This document shows positions 5,922 to 13,796 of a stretch of DNA of 14,496 nucleotides, piece by piece. The translations under genes and the position numbers were made by a program. Every line of letters begins with the position of its first letter. Position 1 is the stretch's first letter. The notes under the pieces were generated by a model that searched no databases, was not told where the DNA came from, and saw only the letters and a program-made list of their open reading frames with translations. This stretch comes from JAGNEJ01 sp043757865. GTDB lineage: Bacteria; Verrucomicrobiota; Verrucomicrobiia; Verrucomicrobiales; V1-33. Location: NCBI GenBank assembly GCA_043757865.1, contig JAYVOP010000324.1, forward strand, positions 1-14,496, given 5' to 3'.

Positions 5922-7268
5922 ATGGCGCTCTTTATCTATACTGCTCTCAAACGCGATGGCTCCGTCACCAATGGCGACCTGACTGCCGATGACCGTGCGG
6001 ATGCGTTCCGCAAGCTGGACCGCAATGGCCTGCAACCCGTTTCCCTCAAACCCAAGGAAGACTCCGCTGCGGCCAAAGCCCCCAAACCTGACAAAGCCGC
6101 GCTGGCCGCCGCCGATAAGCCCGCCCTCTCTGCCGCCAAGACCAATGCGAAGAATCTGAAAGAGGCCGAAGCCAAGCTGGATGCGGCCACCAAGGCGGAT
6201 CCTAGTGGCCCCAAAGGCCCGGTGAAATTAAGCCGGAAACAGATCATTATGTTTACCGAGGAACTCAGTGATCTGCTCAGTGCGGGCCTCCAGTTAGAGC
6301 CTGCGCTCCGCATCATGGAAAGTCGGGATGAACTCTCCGCACTGAAGGATGTGACGGTCATTCTCCGCCAACGGATCCGGGATGGCAGCAGCTTTTCCAA
6401 CTCCCTGCGGGAGGCGTCCAAAAACTTCGGGGATCTCTATTGCAATATGGCCGCTGCGGGCGAAATCTCAGGCGCACTGCCCAAGATCCTCCGCCGCCAA
6501 GCGGAATACATGACCACCATTCAAGAACTCCAGGGCAAGGTGACCACCGCCATGATCTACCCTGCCTTCCTCATGGTTGCAGGCGTGGGCGTGGGGTTCT
6601 TGTTTGTCACGAACCTCATTCCGCAGCTCTCCGCATTGCTCAAATCCATGGGCAAGCCCCTGCCGCTGCCCGCTCAGATTATCAAAGGGCTAACCGATTG
6701 GCTGGGCACTTGGTGGTGGGCGGTCTTCCTCCTCATCGGGCTGGCCATCTGGGCGTTTAACCACATCGTCGAACTCCCCCAGTATAAGGAAAAATGGCAC
6801 GAGCGGAAACTCAGTCTGCCCTTCTTCGGCCAGTTGCTCAAGTCCCGTTTCTATGTGCAGATGCTAGAAACGCTCTCTAATCTGGTCGGCAATGGCCTGC
6901 CGATGATGCGGGCGTTAGAACTCACGCGTGATGCCACGGTGAATCTCTATTTAAAGAGCCTGCTCGTCAAAGTCACGGGCATGGTAGGCGAGGGCGGTTC
7001 TTTATCCAAGGCCTTTAAGAAAGTCAGCTTCTTCCCGCCGCTGCTCACGGACATGGTAGCCGTGGGCGAGCAAACGGGCGATATCCAGCACTCGTTAGAA
7101 CGCACTGCCATGCGTTACGACAAGGAACTGCAAAACGTCATTGATCGCGTTAGCGCCTTGATCCAGCCCGCCATCATCGTCATCATGGCCCTGCTCGTCG
7201 GCAGCATGGCTTATATGATGATTGATGTCATCATGTCCTCCGTGGGCAACATGAAGCCCACACGCTAA
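5922..7268 (+). CDS. PilC/GspF inner-membrane platform protein
   Basis: The 448-residue polytopic membrane protein links the assembly ATPase to pilin extraction in type IV pili or type II secretion. The first 43 residues are the conserved leader domain (DRADAFRKLDRNGLQPVSL). An Ala/Lys-rich linker spans about 45-100. T2SSF domain 1 spans about 105-232, with the AAGEISG motif at 178-184. T2SSF domain 2 spans about 308-432, with AVGEQTGDI at 380-388. Three membrane segments are visible, at about 209-231, 262-282 and 413-436. The ATG at 5922 follows a pyrimidine-rich stretch without Shine-Dalgarno. It is divergent from two GspE/PilB ATPases, its expected partners. Its stop overlaps the stop of the convergent dehydrogenase by 4 bp. 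No pilT is in the window. Confidence 0.92.
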   Translation: MALFIYTALKRDGSVTNGDLTADDRADAFRKLDRNGLQPVSLKPKEDSAAAKAPKPDKAALAAADKPALSAAKTNAKNLKEAEAKLDAATKADPSGPKGPVKLSRKQIIMFTEELSDLLSAGLQLEPALRIMESRDELSALKDVTVILRQRIRDGSSFSNSLREASKNFGDLYCNMAAAGEISGALPKILRRQAEYMTTIQELQGKVTTAMIYPAFLMVAGVGVGFLFVTNLIPQLSALLKSMGKPLPLPAQIIKGLTDWLGTWWWAVFLLIGLAIWAFNHIVELPQYKEKWHERKLSLPFFGQLLKSRFYVQMLETLSNLVGNGLPMMRALELTRDATVNLYLKSLLVKVTGMVGEGGSLSKAFKKVSFFPPLLTDMVAVGEQTGDIQHSLERTAMRYDKELQNVIDRVSALIQPAIIVIMALLVGSMAYMMIDVIMSSVGNMKPTR

Positions 7269-8098
7269 TATTTCTCGATAAGGACGGCAAAGTCTTGCTC
7301 ACCCCGGCCTTGCGCTGCAAGGTGCGCCATGCACTGACGGGTGGCAGCTGAGACGGGCAGATCCAGGCCGTGCTGGGTGGCCAGTTCGCCAGCGTAGCGG
7401 CTGTCTTTGAGCATGTTCTTTAAAGAGAAATGCGGGGTAAAATCTCGCTTCGTCATCGCGGGCACCTTCAAGCGCACCAGCCCGCTACAGTTGGCATTGC
7501 CCTCCATGGCTCGGTAAAATTTCTCCAGCGGAATGCCCGCCGCTGCGGTGATGGCCATGGCCTCGGCTAGCACTTGCACGGTGGTGGCGCTGACCATGTT
7601 CGTCACCAGTTTCAGCACCGTGGCTTCCCCGATTTCGCCCATGGGAATGATCTCCTTGGAGGATTGCGCTAACAGCGGACGCACCGTGGTTAGCACGTCA
7701 TCACTGCCGCCGATATAATAAACCAGTTGGCCTGCACCTGCCGCGTCTCGGCTGCCGGTAAAGGGGGCTTCTAGAAAGGTGGCACCCGCCGCTTGGACGA
7801 GCGTGGCCGCAGCCTGCGTGGCTGCCAGCGCTACGGTGGAGCTATTGATGATGATGTGGTCTGCACGCAGCGCGGGACGTAGTTGCTCTAACACAGAGAG
7901 CAAATTTGCGCCTTCATCCACAAAGATCTGCACGATGTCCGTGGCCGCCGCTAACGCCGCTGGCGTAGCCAAGAAATCCGGCTCTGCGCGCGGGGTGCGG
8001 CTCCACGTCTGCAACGGGTAGCCTGCGCTGCGATAGCAGGCCGCCACGCGGCTGCCCACGATGCCTAATCCAATGATGCCGATGCGTGGTAAGCTCAT
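7265..8098 (-). CDS. Beta-hydroxyacid dehydrogenase, 6PGDH-like NAD(P) family
   Basis: The 277-residue protein is a soluble NAD(P)-dependent oxidoreductase of the 3-hydroxyisobutyrate dehydrogenase / glyoxylate-succinic semialdehyde reductase superfamily. The Rossmann GLGIVG motif is at 10-15. The substrate-binding segment APFTGSRDAAGAGQL is at 111-125. The catalytic lysine is probably K163 in LKLVTNM. The C-terminal all-helical domain includes FSLKNMLKD (224-232), typical of this family. The length is slightly short but complete (usual about 290). ATG 8096-8098 follows the stop of the upstream membrane-protein gene by one base, so the two are probably translationally coupled. The exact substrate cannot be read from sequence. 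Confidence 0.88.
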   Translation of the reverse strand: MSLPRIGIIGLGIVGSRVAACYRSAGYPLQTWSRTPRAEPDFLATPAALAAATDIVQIFVDEGANLLSVLEQLRPALRADHIIINSSTVALAATQAAATLVQAAGATFLEAPFTGSRDAAGAGQLVYYIGGSDDVLTTVRPLLAQSSKEIIPMGEIGEATVLKLVTNMVSATTVQVLAEAMAITAAAGIPLEKFYRAMEGNANCSGLVRLKVPAMTKRDFTPHFSLKNMLKDSRYAGELATQHGLDLPVSAATRQCMAHLAAQGRGEQDFAVLIEKY

Positions 8099-8099
8099 G

Positions 8100-9053
8100 T
8101 TAGTTCACGGGTTCCCGGGAGCCAGCGTAGATCCATTTAGCCACTTTGCCGTTGAGGATATAGGCCAGGATTTCCGTGGATTGGGGTCCGAATTGGGAGT
8201 CCACATCCACGCCGATGCGCACCGTCCAGTAGCTCTTGCCGTCTTCTTGGGTGAACTCCGGCGGCCCCCAACTGGAGATCTTGGCCGCCTTGAATTCCAC
8301 CACCTCCTTGGCCGCTATGCTGGCCATCATTTCTGGCACATGGCCCTCCGCATCGTAGGTCGGCTTGGGGCCTGCCAGCTTGGTTTGCGTGTCGATGGGC
8401 GGAGCAGGCGGCGGGGGATTATCCCGCTCGAATTTCGCGCGCTCGCGGAGTTTCAGCACATCATCCGTTAGTTTGGTAACATATTTCGTGTAGAGCCCGG
8501 TCATCATTTCCTGGAAGTCCGTGCTAGCGAGCGGAACCACAGATTTTAAAGGATCATCCGGCCCCCGCGCCACGGTCATCATCCCATCCACTAACGAAAA
8601 AGCGATGAGGTCCGATCCCACCGGCATGGCAACGCGGCCAGCGGGCAGTTGGAAATTGATGGGAGCCGACGCTTTGACTTTACGGGGAAAGGCGGTCTGC
8701 GGGACGAACTTCCAGTTCTGGGTGATGTCCTCGATGGCGCGCACTTTCTTCATCGGATATTTCTCGTCAATCTGCTCGTCAGTTAAGCTAATTTTCTCTA
8801 CGGGTTCCCCTGTCGCCACCGCCGGGTTTGGCTTCTTGAGTTGCTCCATGAGGTTCGTCACCTTGTTGGTTTGCTCCGTGTGGGCGGCTTCCTCCACCCG
8901 GGCGGCGGCGGTTGCTTGCGGCGTGGGAGCCACCACCACCACGACGGGCTTCGGCGGGCGCAGGCGCTCCACGGATTCGTAGAGGTTGGGTTGCAGGAAA
9001 TATCCGGCAGTAGCAGCAAGGGCGATAACGACGAGGGAGATGAGAAATTTCAT
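8100..9053 (-). CDS. Membrane-anchored hypothetical protein
   Basis: The 317-residue protein has an N-terminal membrane segment or uncleaved signal (FLISLVVIALAATAGYFL, 3-20). A Pro/Val-rich stretch (33-46) and a charged region (50-105) follow, with a periplasmic domain of unknown fold from about 105. This includes a Pro-rich linker (NPPPPAPPID, 212-221). The end, SYWTVRIGVDVDSQFGP then AYILNGKVAKWIYAG, is a beta-rich domain. The open frame continues 31 codons upstream, but the hydrophobic N-terminus supports ATG 9051-9053. No Shine-Dalgarno is visible; the leader reads CTTTCTTAGC. It is upstream of, and one base from, the dehydrogenase, suggesting one transcript. I do not recognise the family. 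Confidence 0.75.
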   Translation of the reverse strand: MKFLISLVVIALAATAGYFLQPNLYESVERLRPPKPVVVVVAPTPQATAAARVEEAAHTEQTNKVTNLMEQLKKPNPAVATGEPVEKISLTDEQIDEKYPMKKVRAIEDITQNWKFVPQTAFPRKVKASAPINFQLPAGRVAMPVGSDLIAFSLVDGMMTVARGPDDPLKSVVPLASTDFQEMMTGLYTKYVTKLTDDVLKLRERAKFERDNPPPPAPPIDTQTKLAGPKPTYDAEGHVPEMMASIAAKEVVEFKAAKISSWGPPEFTQEDGKSYWTVRIGVDVDSQFGPQSTEILAYILNGKVAKWIYAGSREPVN

Positions 9054-9174
9054 GCTAAGAAAGCGGTTAGGATTCGCTCTGGCCATAACGCGATTCCCAC
9101 GCTCTGCAACCAAGAATCCATCCGCGCAGCACTTCCTGCTGGACAACCCGGACGCTCCTTTCCACTAGTGCAGC

Positions 9175-10656
9175 GTGCTTAGTTTACGTTCTCAACCTCA
9201 GGCCACGCAGTATGATGCAGTGGTGATCGGCTCTGGCCCTAACGGGCTGGCGGCAGGTATCACGCTGTGCCGGGCGGGCCTGCGGGTCTTACTGGTAGAA
9301 GGAAAGGACACCATCGGTGGCGGCATGCGCAGCCAGGAACTCACGCTGCCCGGCTTCACTCATGATGTCTGTTCGGCGGTGCATCCCATGGCCGTCCTGG
9401 CACCTTTTTTTCGCACCGTGCCCTTGGCTAAATTCGGGTTAGAGTGGGCGCACCCGGAGGTGCTAGTGGCCCACCCGTTAGCAGATGGACATGCCGTGGC
9501 CATGTATCAAGACGCCGCCCGCACCGCGGAAACGCTGCCCCGTGCAGATCAACATGCTTACCAGAAACTCTACGCCCGCCTGCAACGGGACGTGCCCGTG
9601 CTACTGCCGGACTTGCTCGGGCCATTGCTGAAATTCCCCCGCCATCCCTTCCGCATGGCGGGATTCGGGCTGGCCGGGATGCAGTCTGCGGTGGGATTTG
9701 CGCGGCGGAAATTTTCCTCCATGGAAGCTCAAGCGTTATTCGCTGGCCACGCGGCGCATTCCATTTTGCCACTGGAACAAGCGTTCACGGCGGCAGTGGG
9801 GCTGATGATTTCCACGGCGGGGCATTTGGTCGGTTGGCCGGTGGTGCGAGGCGGATCGCAACGCTTAGCGGACGCGTTAGGACATTATTTTTCCGCCCTG
9901 GGCGGGGAGATCGTGGTGGGCTATCCCGTGGAGCGGCTGGAGGATCTGCCCGCTGCGCAGGCGTATCTCTTTGATACCGGGCCGCGCGCGCTGGCGCAGA
10001 TCTGTGGTCGGCGGTTGCCGGATGGTTATCAAAAGCGGCTGCACCAGTTCCGTTATGGCCTCGGGACTTACAAGTTAGACCTCGCACTCAGTGGCCCCAT
10101 TCCTTGGCGGAATGCGGCTTGCCGGGCGGCGGGCACGGTGCATCTCGGCGGCACGTTAGGAGCCATAGCCGCCTCCGAAGCCGCCTGCTGGCAGGGCCGC
10201 GTGGCGGAGCAGCCCTTCGTCCTCCTGGCCCAACAAAGCGTGGCGGACGACTCCCGCGCGCCCGCTGGCCAGCACACGTGCTGGGCCTACTGCCACACGC
10301 CGCCCGGCTTCACGGGCGATCTCACGGACGTGATCTTAACGCAAATCGAGCACGCGGCTCCCGGCTTCCGTGAACTCATTTTAAAAACCCACGTCCTGCG
10401 CCCGACGGATTTCACGAACTATAACCCGAACTACGTGGGCGGAGACATTCTCGGCGGAGCGCAGGATCTGTGGCAGATGATCGCCCGGCCCGTCTTGCGG
10501 GCGAATCCTTATGCCACGCCCGTTCGGGAAATTTTTCTGTGCAGCGCGTCCACTCCGCCGGGCGGTGGCGTGCATGGCATGTGTGGCTTCCACGCGGCCA
10601 CCACGGCTCTCCGCAGCGTGTTCGGCTTTACCAATGACACCCTTTCACCCTCCTAA
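9175..10656 (+). CDS. Phytoene-desaturase-like FAD oxidoreductase
   Basis: The 493-residue flavoprotein is of the COG1233 type (phytoene dehydrogenase-related / PYROXD2-like), which oxidise carotenoids, retinoids or related lipids. The N-terminal dinucleotide-binding fold is YDAVVIGSGPNGLAAG (13-28), with E42 ending the second strand. The GGGMRS motif (48-53) follows. The C-terminal FAD-closing motif is LCSASTPPGGGVHGMCG (455-471). The start is GTG 9175-9177, the first start codon after an in-frame TAG at 9166-9168; it has no Shine-Dalgarno. It heads a plus-strand operon, with the rhodanese-YceI fusion starting one base after its stop. It is divergent from the membrane-protein gene across 121 bp. 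Substrate unknown; a carotenoid or prenyl lipid is inferred from family and the YceI neighbour. Confidence 0.88.
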   Translation: MLSLRSQPQATQYDAVVIGSGPNGLAAGITLCRAGLRVLLVEGKDTIGGGMRSQELTLPGFTHDVCSAVHPMAVLAPFFRTVPLAKFGLEWAHPEVLVAHPLADGHAVAMYQDAARTAETLPRADQHAYQKLYARLQRDVPVLLPDLLGPLLKFPRHPFRMAGFGLAGMQSAVGFARRKFSSMEAQALFAGHAAHSILPLEQAFTAAVGLMISTAGHLVGWPVVRGGSQRLADALGHYFSALGGEIVVGYPVERLEDLPAAQAYLFDTGPRALAQICGRRLPDGYQKRLHQFRYGLGTYKLDLALSGPIPWRNAACRAAGTVHLGGTLGAIAASEAACWQGRVAEQPFVLLAQQSVADDSRAPAGQHTCWAYCHTPPGFTGDLTDVILTQIEHAAPGFRELILKTHVLRPTDFTNYNPNYVGGDILGGAQDLWQMIARPVLRANPYATPVREIFLCSASTPPGGGVHGMCGFHAATTALRSVFGFTNDTLSPS

Positions 10657-10657
10657 A

Positions 10658-11566
10658 ATGAACCCTCTTATCACCCTCCCAGAACTAGCCGATCTCACCT
10701 CCACGGGCGTCCCCGTGCAGGTGCTGGACGTGCGCCTAGCCGAAGACTTTGCCAGCGGGCACCTGCCAGATTCCGTACATCATTGCGTCTTTGAAGTTGG
10801 CTTCCTAGCCGCCGTCCAGGCCACTCTGCCACAGCGGCAGCAGCGGCTGATCGTCGTCGGCTGGGGCAGCTCTAGCCAAGAAGCAGAGGTGGCGTGGGAA
10901 AGGCTCGTAGCCGCTGGGTATGTCCAGGCGCAGATCTTGCAAGGCGGCATCGATGCTTGGTCCCAGGCGGGATTGACGCTGGATGCCACCGCCCCAGCGC
11001 TGCCTGTGCAAGCGTGGCCCGTGGGCCGACGCGCGTTAGACCTAGCCCAATCTTCGGTGGCGTGGTGTGGGCGAAATTTACTGAATCAGCATCGCGGACT
11101 GCTGCCCATTTCGAGTGGCTATCTGGACTTTGATGCTGCTGGACCGCTGGTGGGAGGCCGTGTGGAGTGCGCGCTGCGGGATCTGATCTGCACGGATCTG
11201 GCGGGCACGCCGCTGCATGAGGTGCTAGTGCAGCATCTGCTCAGCGCTGATTTTTTTGCCGCCGAGCGCTTTCCGTTGGTGGTGTTAGAAATCACGCAGA
11301 GCACGAGGATTGCAGAGAGCGCGGGCTCACTGAACTTAGAAGTGCGAGCGGATCTGACGCTGCGGGGCGTAACGCAGGGCATCTGTTTCCTCGCTTCCGC
11401 GGGCCTCACGCCAGAGGGCCAGCCTGCCGCGCAAGCCGCCTTGGCCATTGATCGCACGCGCTGGGGAGCCATCTATGGATCGGGGAAATTATTCCGTCGC
11501 CTAGCCGGACATTTGGTCAATGATCGCATCGAACTCCACGCCAAATTGGTCGTGACCGCAGGTTAA
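10658..11566 (+). CDS. Fusion of degenerate rhodanese and YceI-like domains
   Basis: The 302-residue protein has two parts. Residues about 5-108 are rhodanese-like (VLDVRLAEDFASGHLPDSVH at 22-41; LQGGIDAWSQAGL at 94-106). The active-site loop reads VVGWGSSSQ (66-74) and lacks the catalytic cysteine, so sulfurtransfer is not expected. Residues about 122-300 resemble YceI (SSVAWCGRNLL, GYLDFD, LLSADFFAAERFPLVVLEI, LTLRGVTQGI), a lipocalin-like barrel known to bind isoprenoid chains. No signal peptide is seen, so it is probably cytoplasmic, unlike most YceI proteins. ATG 10658 is one base after the flavoprotein stop. A longer open frame upstream is only a shadow of the flavoprotein gene. It may carry or present a prenyl substrate to the flavoprotein (inference). 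Confidence 0.85.
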   Translation: MNPLITLPELADLTSTGVPVQVLDVRLAEDFASGHLPDSVHHCVFEVGFLAAVQATLPQRQQRLIVVGWGSSSQEAEVAWERLVAAGYVQAQILQGGIDAWSQAGLTLDATAPALPVQAWPVGRRALDLAQSSVAWCGRNLLNQHRGLLPISSGYLDFDAAGPLVGGRVECALRDLICTDLAGTPLHEVLVQHLLSADFFAAERFPLVVLEITQSTRIAESAGSLNLEVRADLTLRGVTQGICFLASAGLTPEGQPAAQAALAIDRTRWGAIYGSGKLFRRLAGHLVNDRIELHAKLVVTAG

Positions 11567-11593
11567 ATTTCGCCCCCACCTTCCGCTGCTCTG

Positions 11594-12706
11594 ATGTCCC
11601 CCACCCTGGTGCTCGCAAATGATTTCGCCCAACTCTGGGATACCTTAGAAGGGCCTGCCCTAGCTGCGATGCAACGCGTGGGGCGCAGCGGCTGGTTCAT
11701 CTTAGGAAAGGAAGTGCAGGCGTTTGAATCATCCTTGGGTAAGGCTTGGGGGCTCAATCACGCCGTGGGCTGTGCCAATGGCATGGACGCCATCGAGATC
11801 TCCCTGCGCGCTGGCGGCCTGCCTGTCGGGGCTCGCGTGCTGACCACACCGCTCAGCGCCTTTGCCACCACCGGGGCCATCTTGCGCGCGGGTGGGGTGC
11901 CGCAGTTTATTGATACCGATGAACGTGGCTTGATGGATTTGCAGCTCCTGGAATCAGCCTTGCAGGCGGATTCCACGCTGCGGTGGGTGGTGCCCGTGCA
12001 TCTCTACGGACAGTGCCTGAATCTCACCACGCTGGCGCGGCTGCGGGACACTTATAAGCTGAAGATCATGGAAGATTGCGCGCAATCAATCGGAGCCACG
12101 TGGTTAGGGAAACCGTGCGGATCAGTCGGGATAGCCGCTGCCACCAGCTTTTATCCCACGAAAAACCTGGGGGCCATGGGTGATGGCGGGGCGCTGCTAA
12201 CGAACGATGCCTCCCTAGCCGCCGCCGCGCGTTGCTGGCGGGACTACGGCCAGAGTGCCAAGTATGTCCACGCCCTAGCCGGGTTAAATAGTCGGCTAGA
12301 CGAGCTGCAAGCCGCCATCCTGCTGGATGCGGTGCTGCCACTGTGGGGAAAATTCACCCACCGTCGCCAAGCCATCGCGGCATTCTACCGAGCACATTTA
12401 CACCATCCGCACCTCACCTGCCTGCCCGTGGCGGCAGCGGAAATATCCGTGGCCCATCTCTTTCCCGTCATCGTGCGCGGTTCCCGGCAAGCCTTTCTGG
12501 CGCACCTACAAGCACACCACATTCAAGCCGCCACCCATTATCCCAGCTTGATCCCAGATCAACCCGCCCTGGCACTCACCGGCCTGCATCTACCCGTCGC
12601 GCGGCACCTCGCAGCGCACGTGGTGTCCCTGCCGATCCATCCTTTCCTGACGGATGTGGAACTGCAACGAGTCGTCTCCGCCTGCCATGCGTGGGATGCT
12701 GAATAA
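11594..12706 (+). CDS. DegT/DnrJ/EryC1/StrS-type PLP aminotransferase
   Basis: The 370-residue fold-type I PLP enzyme is of the sugar aminotransferase family that makes amino sugars on nucleotide-linked sugars. The internal aldimine lysine is K190 in SFYPTKNLGAMGDGGALLT. The PLP-contacting segment is EDCAQSIGA (160-168). The conserved GLNSRLDELQAA (230-241) and the N-terminal ANGMDAIEISLRA (61-73) are typical. The length is normal. ATG 11594 follows the fusion gene by 27 bp, with no Shine-Dalgarno. Its TAA overlaps the ATG of the next, broken gene (TAATG). Co-location with a phytoene-desaturase-like enzyme is not a standard pathway arrangement, so the substrate is open. Similar proteins also aminate non-sugar ketones or serve as regulators. 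Confidence 0.92.
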   Translation: MSPTLVLANDFAQLWDTLEGPALAAMQRVGRSGWFILGKEVQAFESSLGKAWGLNHAVGCANGMDAIEISLRAGGLPVGARVLTTPLSAFATTGAILRAGGVPQFIDTDERGLMDLQLLESALQADSTLRWVVPVHLYGQCLNLTTLARLRDTYKLKIMEDCAQSIGATWLGKPCGSVGIAAATSFYPTKNLGAMGDGGALLTNDASLAAAARCWRDYGQSAKYVHALAGLNSRLDELQAAILLDAVLPLWGKFTHRRQAIAAFYRAHLHHPHLTCLPVAAAEISVAHLFPVIVRGSRQAFLAHLQAHHIQAATHYPSLIPDQPALALTGLHLPVARHLAAHVVSLPIHPFLTDVELQRVVSACHAWDAE

Positions 12707-13133
12707 TGCGGCGGGGAGACTACGGACGCCGTCTGGCAACAAGACTTTTCTGCCAATGGAAAGCACCTCCTCATGGTGCCACTGACATGGAAGCGCGCCA
12801 ACGTGGTAGAACTAGCCAATGCGGACAGCAAGAGCCCCATGCTGCTGAAGTTAGGGGAGCGCGCCATCGCGGGGATTTCTTCCCGGCACGGAACAATTCT
12901 GGATCAGTGCCCCGGACGCGCTGACCATCCACGACTGGCCAGATCTAGATGCGCTACCACCAGGAGGATTGCCCGTGATCTGCCGCATCCCGCTGCCAGA
13001 GGAGACTACGCCAGTCATGGCGAGTTTCATTACTAACAGTCAGCAAGCCACTGTCCCGATCATCCTCTGGCCATGGAAACGGAGCCTTAGCCCCGCCGTA
13101 GATGCAGCGACATGGGTCGCTAACAGCGCTTGA
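12706..13133 (+). pseudogene. Unrecognised protein gene broken by two frameshifts
   Basis: ATG 12706 overlaps the aminotransferase stop (TAATG), but no single frame is long. Removing one G from the run 12713-12716 and one from 12871-12874 joins three frames into a coherent product of about 142 residues ending at TGA 13131-13133. It would begin MRRETTDAVWQQDFSANGKH. It continues VPLTWKRANVVELANADSK, LLKLGERAIAGFLPGTEQFW, DLDALPPGGLPVICRIP and VPIILWPWKRSLSPAVDAA. The joined product has balanced composition, no membrane segment and no motif I know. It would be the fourth gene of the operon. It may be a real pseudogene, a phase-variable gene, or an intact gene with sequence errors. Confidence 0.65.
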
Positions 13134-13141
13134 ATACCGAA

Positions 13142-13690
13142 TTATTTAGCTGCGGGAGCCTTAGGATCGGACGTCTTGGGGTCGGTCGGTTTCGGTTCGT
13201 CCTTCTTCATTTCTGGCTTCTTAGGATCGGGCGTCTTGGCATCGGGCTTTTTGTCGTCCGGCTTCTTAGGATCGGGCTTTTTGTCGTCCTTCGGGGTTTT
13301 CTTTTCCTTTTCCGGCTTCACATCGTCCAGTTTAACCACCTTATATTTTGGTTCGGTCTTAAAGGCTTTGGCCACATCGGTTTTGCTCAAGGGCTTCTTG
13401 GGCTCGGAGGAAAGGGTGGCTTGGATGGATTTACCTTCGAGCTTTACCTCAGTGCATTTAAAAGTATTGGCGAGGAGCAGGATGGTTTTTACTTCGGTTA
13501 GGTCGCCTTCGGTGGCCTCGCCTAACGTAGGTGCAATGGTGGCGGTGTAGAGCAGGGGTTTTTTGTCACCATCCTTTTTCTTGGCATCGGCAGCTTCTCG
13601 CGCTTCTTTGATTTCAGCGGCGGTTTTGGCTTGGAGTGGGGCCACCATGGCCAGGGAGAGGGCTGTGAGAAGGAGGCAGAGGAGTTTCAT
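13142..13690 (-). CDS. Secreted Lys/Pro/Asp-rich repeat protein
   Basis: The 182-residue protein has a signal peptide (MKLLCLLLTALSLAMVAPLQA), probably cleaved after A21. A small domain (45-120) follows, with ATIAPTLGEATEGDLTEVKT and one cysteine, C79. A low-complexity tail from about 125 is built of DPKKP, DDKKPD and DPKAP units. The charged tail suggests binding to an anionic surface such as peptidoglycan, polysaccharide or nucleic acid (inference). The frame opens ten codons earlier, but ATG 13688-13690 starts the signal peptide directly. No Shine-Dalgarno is seen. It converges on the broken gene, with eight bases between the stops. Family not recognised. Confidence 0.72.
   Translation of the reverse strand: MKLLCLLLTALSLAMVAPLQAKTAAEIKEAREAADAKKKDGDKKPLLYTATIAPTLGEATEGDLTEVKTILLLANTFKCTEVKLEGKSIQATLSSEPKKPLSKTDVAKAFKTEPKYKVVKLDDVKPEKEKKTPKDDKKPDPKKPDDKKPDAKTPDPKKPEMKKDEPKPTDPKTSDPKAPAAK
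13161..13289. repeat. In-gene direct repeats encoding the DPKKP tail
   Basis: TTAGGATCGG occurs at 13161, 13221 and 13266. ATCGGGCTTTTTGTCGTCC occurs at 13241-13259 and again 30 bp later at 13271-13289. These encode the Lys/Pro/Asp tail and could expand or contract by slippage in 30-bp (ten-residue) steps without breaking the frame. Confidence 0.7.
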
Positions 13691-13796
13691 AAGACAATGG
13701 TTTGGTTTGGATGAAAGCACGATTCTTTTTGGGGGTGAGATGAATCTGCGCGTAATTAGAGACTGCGTTGTAGCGAAAATATTTTAGGGAGCAAGT

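Noticed and set aside
9054..9146. Upstream 31-codon extension of the membrane protein
   Set aside because: It would bury the hydrophobic N-terminal segment; the MKFLISLVV start is a normal signal or anchor.
10511..10657. Longer start for the rhodanese-YceI protein
   Set aside because: The extension overlaps the conserved C-terminal motif of the flavoprotein in another frame; ATG 10658 directly starts the rhodanese domain.
13130..13550. Two plus-strand frames rich in Gly, Phe, Leu and Ser opposite the secreted protein
   Set aside because: They are reverse readings of the Lys/Pro/Asp repeats; the minus-strand frame has a proper signal peptide.
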